Source: Liolophura sinensis
Taxonomy: Eukaryota; Mollusca; Polyplacophora; Chitonida; Chitonidae
Length of the DNA: 64,000 nt
Direction: 5' to 3'
Assembly (NCBI RefSeq): GCF_032854445.1
Contig: NC_088295.1
Span: 80,132,028 to 80,196,027, forward strand
Shown here: piece by piece, positions 55,767 to 64,000 of the stretch
How the letters are laid out: each line of letters begins with the position of its first letter
Position numbering within the stretch: position 1 is the first letter of the stretch
Made by a program: the position numbers and the translations under genes
Notes under the pieces: model-generated
The model's input: only the letters and a program-made list of their open reading frames with translations
Told to the model about the DNA's origin: nothing
Database searches by the model: none

Positions 55767-58700
55767 ATGATGTGTGAGTATTCTGGGAAACTTACAGAAG
55801 CACTTGTGCTCGCACGGACGCGAGCAACTGAACTTGAGAAAGTTCGAAAACTGAACTGCTGGTAAGGGAAATGTCATCACGACCGTCTGCGTGATTAAAC
55901 TTCACTGGCAGTTACTTTCACCTATAGATTCAGTTAAAGAATTATACGTACATCTAAGATAAATAATTGTATGAAGGCGTCATTAAAGTACATAAGGATG
56001 AATGCTTGTGTGATATTTGTCTCAAAATGCATAGATTTTCACACAGACATTGATTTATAAGTGCTTGTTGACCTAGAACTTGCAGATAATATTGTTCTCA
56101 GTTTACCTTAATTGTAGTTCTGTTATGTCCATCTCATGTTATACCATTTCTGGATATGGTGTTGTAAAGACTACAAGTGCTGCGTTTACATGAGACTTTC
56201 CATGTCACTGCTTACATCAGTTCATTTATGCTTCCTAGCTCTGACGGACCATCTCTTCATCTTAAAGGATAACAACCCTGATGCCATAAATGCTACCTGT
56301 TATATAACTTTACTTGCTTTACTTGACGTCCATCACACATGAATGTTGGGGCGGATAAAAAGTGTCTGTCGGTACTCGTAGTTGACCGAAATGCTCATCT
56401 CGGCCAGATGGCCTCTCTTCAGATCGCTAGTAAATCCAACAGATCCGAAAATTACATGGCCATCGCTGCTAGGCACAAAACACAACTGCCATGTTGCTCT
56501 CGCAGGTTCTTGATAACCTGTGTTACCTCGCGAGAAAATCATTTGGTTGCTCTCGGGTCCTTCCGAAGTAACAGGACTGGTTGGCCCGGTGTCAGTATAA
56601 TGTGATTGGGTGAGGTGTCATGTGTTCCACTGATACTTCAGTGGCAGCAGTACTTTGGCAGCATGGACTTGCCCTGCCACGAGAAGGCACAATATATGTA
56701 CACACGCCTAATTACTCCTCATTGTCATGTGATTGAAAAGTTGTTAAGTGTGACCCCAAGAATACATACATTCATACATACATGTAAATTTTAGTATTTG
56801 ATTCACAAAATAAACATCAAATTTTATGTCTAAAACCACTGTAGCATATGAGTTATGTATCTTTACAGGGGCTCAGATGTGATAGATGTCAGCATTGTTA
56901 GGAAGATGCCAAACCTAGAGGTCTGCAGTCTAAGGTGAGTAGAGTAACCTTAGATACATGTCATCCCAAAATAGAAAACTGTTGCAGATTCTCCTTGCGT
57001 ATATATGTACATGGTCATTGTTAGCCATTATCCATTTCTGCATGAAAACCCTAATAACACTTAAAATATTTCTGTATCAGGGTCTACTCCAGCCTAGCTC
57101 CACCTAGCTTTACCTTTAATTCCCTACAACACCAGAGTGTAAGCATGGTACATGTACAACTATGTAGAGCTGACTCAAGCCTCATGTACATATAAAGCAT
57201 TTCATTAGAATATATTATATACATGTGAAGTCTTGTACTGTTTATACCATACATCATTGTCAAACAACAGAGCCAACATTTGATGGAAAACTTTCTATTT
57301 GTTGACATATTAGTTCGTCCCTACATCATCCGTGATTCTCCATTGTCATTGTTTGATCAGGCGGATTAAAATGTTGACATACACTTGTCAGAGGTGGATG
57401 CCAAGTCACTATATGAGATTTAAACCCTTCGCAGCTGAATTACTGCGTAGACTGATGTCATTCTTCTCTGTGAGGCTAAATTTATACCGTGTGCAGCTAA
57501 ATTACTGCGCAGACTGACGTCATATGCAATGGTGCATCATTGTGACGTCACACAATGCCAGCAGCTGACATAAAAAGCATGATTTTTTCTTTGGCTGGTT
57601 ATCTCCCCCTGACGTCAGATGGCACATTCACGGTACACGGAATACATCAGAGAACCAGACTAGAATTTTTCATAGCTCAGCTTTATGCATATGTGAGACT
57701 GGCTTTCCATGTGATAAATATTGTAGGGACAAAATCATTATCCACATGCGGAAAAGGGTATACAGGGATTTAAACCCTGTATGTAAGACTTTAACCCTTC
57801 GCCTGTGGCTGAAGGTTACAATATCACACAGGGATTAAATCCCCATATACGCTTCGCTACACGCAGATAACTTATAATATTGAGTTATACACATGGTTCC
57901 TGGTGTATCTATTTGATGTGAGCCATTGCTGTGTTATTAGTACCATTCTTTTCTCTTCTTTTTACAGTGTCAATGGCATCACTACTCTTAAAGACTTTTC
58001 ATATTGCCAGAACCTTCAAGAACTTTATATAAGAAAAAATGCAATAGAGAATTTGTCTGAGATTTGCCACTTAAAAACACTCCCAAAACTCCGGTCTTTG
58101 TGGATTGCCGACAACCCATGCTGCAACAGAAAGAACTACAGATCCACGGTGCTAAGACATTTACCTAATTTGCAGAAACTCGACAACATAGGTAAGATGC
58201 ACAATGATTATTATATTTCACTGTGAGTTTGGCCTGTAAAAATGCGCTTTCAAAAGCATCTAAAGGCCTTAAAATGATAGCTATGATATTAGCTTTTCAT
58301 TTTTTCTGATAAAAAATTAACCATTGTTCAAAATAACTCTTGAAGTGTCCCTATAAGGTGGATGATTAAGTCAATCAGACAAAATGTCTATGTCACTTAA
58401 AGAAAGTTAAATTTATGTATTTATATTTATTCATTTATATGATAGGTGTGCCTGAAGTAAACCGCTGTCCTTCTCTAATTACCCGTCAGACCAAATTGAA
58501 ATAAACCAGATCTGAACATACTTATTTATACACGTGTTATTTTCTATATCACATATACAGTACATGCATGATGATGAACATGTATTACCCTAATACTTCA
58601 AGCTCATCAATCACTTCTGCAGTTGATATTTTGTAATATCCCAAACTATTGGGTGTCAAGACATAAGTTGCACAGTTTTATGAAGCGTGCTTCTTTACGT

Positions 58701-61700
58701 AGAAAAACAAAACATTTTTTGCGTCAATTTATATTAATTGTATGCATAAATTCCACTTGCTAAAATTATATCAGTTTCGTGATTCATTGTTTCTTGTGAG
58801 AAAAATTTATTGACATTGTGCGAATTGTCATACTGACTTGCACAATTCAAGGAAATCAAATTTCATCACAAAATTGCAATGTATTGGTATGACTTGAGAG
58901 GATTTCATTGTTCAGCAATAATGCATATACATGTATACATCCAGAGAGACTTTATGGCCTCACACAAACACTAGACTTTATGGCCTCACAAAAACACTAG
59001 GCAATGGTGCAAATGGAGACATTTTTAATGAACTCTGTATCTTTAATTGAAATAGAATTGCACATTATTCCTCAAGAACATAGCTTTTACACATTGAGAA
59101 GTTCATGTAATCCCTTTCCTGAACATTTTTCTTAGCCTTAGCTGGTAAAGGCTGGTGGTTTTGAGAGTGCACAGCCATTCCATCCAACCATAAAATTGAA
59201 ATGGGAAGAGAAATATTCATAAGTAAAGCATGAAGTACTTTTTGGGGAGAAATTTTTTGTCATTTTAATATAGTACCAGAACATGTAACACTTATTAATG
59301 TAAATGACCTAAAATTTTACCGAAACATTAGCATTTTAATCGGCAAATAAATGTCATAAAGTATTGCTTTTAGTGCTAAAACTGTAATTGTCACCCCCAA
59401 AACCTCCAAACATCTTTCTAAGGTCAGTAAATCTCTCAGAATCAAGCAAAATGTGCAACTTTGTCATGGACAAACTTTTAGATTTTTTACAGTATCAAAT
59501 GAAGAAACCTTTTTGCTTTACGGTAACAAACCTGGCCAAACTTCACCTTTTTTTCTGTAACTTGGACAAGTTTTTATATATGTGACCTGCTTCACATCAC
59601 ATCCGAAATATTATTAAGCCATTTGCAAAATATTCTGATTCAATAAAATGATACATTTGTTGACGAGATAGGAATTCTGGTTGAATTCTTTTGAATCTTG
59701 TTACTTCCTGATCTTTTTAGAAGCCTGATGAAGCTTTGATCTTTTAATGTAGTCAGATGTCCATTTCCCTGGCTGTCACTTTTGAAGGATAAAACAAAAT
59801 CTACTTTTTTATTCAAAAATAAATTAACTGTGGCTTCTTTCAGTGTCAAAAGTTGATGACATATACACATATTCTGTGGGTGGTTTGAAATGGCCAGGGA
59901 ATCGGTGTTTGGGTTCTGCATTTACAAGTCCAGCTGAAGCTTGCCAGTTGGGAATAAAATGGTTTAAATATTGAATCTCAAACTGACCTAAATGAGTGTT
60001 ATATTTATATCCCTTCATATTTCAGTGTGATAGCTCAATACATAACACTATTAAAAATACATTTGTTTTCATGATTGCAAGAACAGAACAGCAGCTAAAG
60101 CTATAATTATCTTGTCTTGATCTTAGAGGTGCATCATGTTTCTATAGACACAGGTATTCACCACCTGCTCTTATTGTTTTTGATATCAACCATCTGAGAA
60201 TGGGGCTATTGTATTATAACTTCAGGATGTGATTTGTTGTAAAGCTTGTGAATGTGATTTATTTTATGTGTTTGTCATTGTTTCAGCTGTAACTGAAGAT
60301 GAAGTGAATGCAGCTGTAGAGGAAGGAGATGATTTGTGGCTGACAGATTCATTGACATCAAAGCAATCACGCAATGGATCCGAGCCTGAATCTGAGACCA
60401 CAGATGATGAGCCTTCAACTGATGACAGTAGTAAAGGCAAAGATAGCCGTCTAAATGAAGTCGTAACACTGACCATGGAAGAAACTAAGTGAGTTATGTA
60501 ACTTAACAGGATTGTACAATAGCAATTGATATGCAGGAGAAGTGTGATTTCTGTGGTAGCCAAAGCGTAAAAATACATGAATGAAACTATGTACACATGT
60601 AGGTGTGTCTGAAGGGAATTTGTTAAACATCTTACAAGCCTTAAACATAAGAATACATACATGTATACATGGGTATACACACATACCTTGTAATTAGTTT
60701 AATTGGTTTTTAAAGCTGTTTACATCATGAAAAACTTCTGGTTTGTCATGAGTACAGCCCAGGCTATGAGTTACTTGGTATAGGCCCTGTCACACCTTGA
60801 CAATTTAGCCAAGGTAAGCCAGCATATGGAAATTTCTCTGAAACGCTGGCATAGGCTGATTATCAGTAACTTATGTAAAACATTTCGAAAGCTAGAAACA
60901 TGTTCAATAAGTTCTGTGGTGATTTGGAATACATGTACATGTGTCAGTGTGCATTGGAGATAAGTTCAGTATAAGTTACACATACATTCAAAGCACATTA
61001 GTCATATCTTAGAAATAAGTTTTGGTACGCTGGAGATTATCTGGAAATATTTCGACTTACAACTAACTTAAAAGTAATGTATGTGAACATTTGTCATTGA
61101 TCGCATAACTTACCTACAACTTCTGGCCCACCTATCATATGCGGGAGGTATGAACCATATGCTAGCATACGTCAACCTTGCCGTACTACTACATATACCA
61201 GCTTGCTTCATCGTGCTTTTAACTTATACAAAACATACCCATAACTTATTTGACATGCACCAGCATATTTGCCAAATTTTTTCATACATTAGCATATGCT
61301 AGCTAAATCATCGTAGTGCCTTAAAGGCTGCTGGTTTTCCCAGTACATTGAAATGGCAAATGAATCTTCTTTAGTAAAGAGTGAGACACTTTAGTGGGCA
61401 AAGTTTTAATAACGGTAAATGACCAAGGGGCCTCTGTGCCTGAGGGGGCCCAGGAACCTCCTACCAATGCGGTCATTGTGAGTTCAAGTCCAGCTCATGC
61501 TGGCTTCCTCTCCAGCCGTATGTGGGAAGGTCTCCAGCAACCTGCAGATGGTTGTGGTTTTCCCCCCGAGCTGTGCCCGGTTTCCTTAAACCATAATGCT
61601 GGCTACCATCGTAATAAGTGAAATATTCTTTAGAACGGTGTAAAACACCAATCAAATAAATAAAAAAAATCAGTGACCTAATGTGCTGATAGACAAGCGT

Positions 61701-62095
61701 CAAAATAAATAATAATTAAAAAATGCACCCATTGTCCGTGCTTACCCAGTGTGAATTGACAGGCCCTCTCAAAATGTGTTGCCTGTTCCCCACAAAATCT
61801 TGTGGCTCTAGCTCACAAGGTAGTTGTGAAAATCAGGTAGCACTTCTTAACAAAAGCTGCAACAAACAGTTACGATGATCAGTTATATGTGTACATAGTG
61901 AAGGCTCACTGAAATTACTTCCGATCTGGATCATTTTAATGTTTACATGTGCACTGTACAGGTATGTCCATCTGTACACATTTATTTTCTTTTGTGTTTT
62001 TAAGTAAAATCCGAGCCCAGTTGGGACTCAAACCCTTACCGCAGGACAAGATGACACCTCCAAAGTCAGTTGCCTCAGGTACCACGAAATCCAGG
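55767..62095 (+). CDS. CFAP410: CFAP410 (C21orf2)-like leucine-rich repeat protein, 5' part
   Basis: Cilium/basal-body LRR protein that partners NEK1 in vertebrates (family knowledge). Exons: 55767-55861, 56869-56934, 57968-58191, 60287-60488, 62005-62095, which is 226 codons with agreeing phases. The start could be either of two adjacent ATGs. [41 protein letters not shown] matches vertebrate [41 protein letters not shown]. The 57968 exon holds the LRRs and cap ([43 protein letters not shown]). 60287 is acidic and disordered, beginning VTEDEV like vertebrate VTEEEL. The C-terminal helical segment is not found before 64000, so the gene runs off the right edge. Confidence 0.93.
56575..56795 (+). 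mobile_element. SINE family B, 3' two thirds
   Basis: ACTGGTTGGCCCGGTGTCAGTATAATGTGATTGGGTGAGGTGTCATG, then TGATACTTCAGTGGCAGCAGTAC, GCACAATATATGTACACACG, and the tail GATTGAAAAGTTGTTAAGTGTGACCCC. Same family as 24538-24775. GC-richer sequence at 56340-56560 may be part of it. Confidence 0.65.
57420..57860. repeat. intronic block with TGACGTCA cluster and inverted segments
   Basis: Perfect TGACGTCA at 57515-57522, 57543-57550 and 57610-57617. The stretch CAGCTGAATTACTGCGTAGACTGATGTCAT (57433) recurs as CAGCTAAATTACTGCGCAGACTGACGTCAT (57494). Near-palindromic AGGGATTTAAACCCT and GGGATTAAATCCCC follow at 57767-57850. It may be an unclassified mobile element or an enhancer. Confidence 0.55.
58192..60286 (+). 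other. CFAP410 intron
   Basis: AT-rich. It holds the inverted dispersed repeat at 58340-58415 and a short direct repeat GACTTTATGGCCTCACA(C/A)AAACACTAG at 58947-59000. No exon seen. Confidence 0.6.
61395..61670 (+). mobile_element. tRNA-derived SINE (family A), well preserved
   Basis: GGGGCCTCTGTGCCTGAGGGGGCCCAGGAACCTCCTACCAATGCGG, box B GTGAGTTCAAGTCCAGC, CATGCTGGCTTCCTCTCCAGCCGTATGTGGGAAGG, AATGCTGGCTACCATCGTAATAAGTGAAATATTC, tail AAACACCAATCAAATAAATAAA. The best preserved copy in the window, and the reference for family A here. Confidence 0.9.
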
Positions 62096-64000
62096 GTAAG
62101 TCCCACAACTTCAGTTATTCTTCATCCTTTAATAATTGAATTGTTTTTAGATTTCAACACATGCTTCAACACATGCTTGCTTTTTATGTGATAAGTTGTC
62201 TTTTGGTTTTAAATTGTCAATCTTTTACATTATGATTTGAGCTTGGCACATGATATATCATGTGTGAAACATTGTAATTGGCATTTGATTCAGGCTGTTG
62301 ATCCACAGTGGTACCATATTCATGTGATTGTCTTAAAGGATTGTCTCCCCTTTTGTGTTTGGTGTGCATGTCAATACCTTTAAGCTATCCACACGACCTA
62401 GTTACCCCTAATTATTGCTCAGTTTTTAAATTAATAGGTTGATGTACATGTGTAAATGTCAATTCTGGCTTCAAACTAAATAATGTATGTAAAAGCTTTT
62501 GAACTCTTTCTTGAGGCTTTTCATGTATATATTCATTACAATAACTACCACATTGTAGCTTTCACCTACATAATTTAGAAAAGTATTTGTGTGTGTCAAA
62601 CATCTGAGAGGTGCCTGCTGGCTAAAGAACATATTTAGTGGGTTCAGGAGGCTATGTAAACCAGGGTTGGGTACAGAAATATTAGATGTTAATCGTAAAT
62701 CACTAGAATGATGGGGTGAGTCATAAATGATACCATTGAAGTAAAATGTTGATGTAAAGAAACATTTATGGTTGAGATAGGCAAACAAAAATACTACATA
62801 ATGCCAATGAACTTCCTTCTTAACGGTTGGATCTTTATTATTAATCCACTTGAAGAATGAAGGATTGTTCTACAACCAAAATAAATACATATACAATCAA
62901 TAATTTTCAATCTGGTGGTTGACGCAGCATATATAACACAGTCCACCGCCATTTCTCACTGGTGAAGTTCAAATGTGTTCAGCTTTCCCAGTTACTTCAG
63001 GCATGCAAAGTCATGAGAACACTGAGCAGATGTTTGAGAAGCAGGCTTGAAACACTAAAATGATACATGTATAATTGTAATGATACATGTATAACTGGCA
63101 TGATACATGTATAACTGGCATGATACATGTATAACTGGCATGATACATGTATAATTGTAATGATACATGTATAACTAAAATGGTACATGTATAAATGTAA
63201 CAATACAAGTATATCTGGAATGATATATGTGACACTGGAATGATAAATGTGATGCTGGAATGACACATGTGACACTGGAATGATACATGTGACACTGGAA
63301 TGATACATGTGACACTGGAATGATACATGTATAATTGTAATGCTATATGTATCATTCCAGTTGTTATTCCAGCGTGTTCATTGAAGTATGAGATCAATCA
63401 TTACCATTGAATTTTATTAATTAATTCACGTTTGTGCCGATTCAAGAATATGTTTGTAAGATGACAGTCAATTTTATGGGCTGAGGAGACTAGGGAATCA
63501 TCACAATTACTGTGTTTTTGGTTCAACCATTTGAGACAGAAACTGTATCCAGGAATAATAAAACATAAATTTCATGAAGAGGATACTTCCATCAAATAAG
63601 CAATTACACGAGATGAACAAAATGACCCTCATTAGGAATGAGTGATGAAGTTCTGCATTCAGCTGAAAAAATATCAAAAATAACTTGCTAATGAGGAAGA
63701 CTGAAGGTGACCTTTTTTTCTTCAACGCTTCCATCCAATTGTCTGTCTGATCTGCTTAAATTACATGTATTAACAATTAATCATTCATAATTAGTTAAAA
63801 TTTTATGTTAAATGAGAACTTGTTGTCTTCATTTAATTTCAAAGCATAAGTGAGGCTATTTGGTGAGTACAGCCATGAATAATTGTTTGCAAAGAGCTTA
63901 CTCGTGAAATAGCATAGAAATTACTTCTAAGAGGAAATACCACTGTAGAAATGGAACATTGATTAGAGATTTTCTGCTGCATTACATCTGACAAAACCTG
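62096..64000 (+). other. CFAP410 intron to window edge
   Basis: No further CFAP410 exon recognised. It contains the 20-bp array at 63056-63345. The remaining sequence is AT-rich without recognisable genes. Confidence 0.55.
63056..63345. repeat. 20-bp tandem array (TGATACATGTATAACTGGCA)
   Basis: About 14 units of 20 bp in two flavours: TGATACATGTATAA(C/T)TGGCA or TGTAA, then TGATACATGTGACACTGGAA. The right edge ends ATGTATCATTCCAG, inverted relative to the array. Confidence 0.95.

Noticed and set aside
61440-61520. tRNA gene in the SINE heads
   Set aside because: Box-A/B-like words are present, but there is no cloverleaf with a paired acceptor stem. They are SINE promoters.
62997-63397. Repetitive Tyr/His/Ser-rich open frames (MYHSSVTCIIP...)
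   Set aside because: Direct product of the 20-bp array read in different frames. No start context or conservation expected.

Overview
This is eukaryotic DNA: AT-rich, with GT-AG introns, small exons and a high density of tRNA-derived SINEs. The commonest SINE has an internal 'GTGAGTTCAAGTCCAGC' box B and a tail 'AAACACCAATCAAATAAATAAAT', a type I associate with molluscs, so a mollusc (possibly a bivalve) is the best guess. That assignment rests on memory of the repeat family and of protein orthologues, not on a search.

Four protein genes can be built exon by exon with consistent reading phase. (1) Acid sphingomyelinase (SMPD1-like), minus strand, 691-4034: the N-terminal 273 codons, with the 3' part off the left edge. 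(2) PHF20/PHF20L1-like chromatin reader, plus strand, 6549-29917: 18 coding exons whose summed length is an exact multiple of three (about 1,174 residues), with two Tudor/MBT-like modules, a C2H2 finger, a PHD finger and a conserved C-terminus. (3) Separase (ESPL1), minus strand, 31938-52844: about 24 coding exons, roughly 2,200 residues, with the full caspase-like protease end including the His and Cys dyad. One internal junction is unresolved. (4) CFAP410 (C21orf2)-like LRR protein, plus strand, 55767-62095, running off the right edge. Genes 1 and 2 are divergent around about 5.1-5.4 kb, 2 and 3 converge at 30-32 kb, and 3 and 4 are divergent from a compact shared promoter near 55.6 kb. The four genes do not form one pathway: they cover lysosomal lipid turnover, histone-acetyltransferase-linked chromatin reading, sister-chromatid release and cilium function.

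The most unusual property is that many tandem arrays straddle an exon-intron border, carrying copies of the exon end plus its splice site. These are a 119-bp array in the sphingomyelinase catalytic exon (7 copies), 87-bp and 70-bp duplications at two of its acceptors, an in-frame 48-bp array at the donor of the first PHD exon, an 88-bp array (about 14 copies) at the donor of the next-but-one PHF20 exon, a 97-bp array (8 copies) at a separase acceptor, a 60-bp array ending 27 bp before a PHF20 acceptor, and a 98-bp array at the start of an orphan exon-like ORF. The PHD array could yield isoforms with 1 to 5 copies of a Cys-x-Cys hairpin.

Other repeats include a defective pogo-like DNA transposon with TA target duplication (21429-23340), a foldback/MITE-like palindrome (27882-28020), possible Penelope-like/hammerhead motifs, a non-LTR retrotransposon tail, at least three SINE families and several minisatellites.
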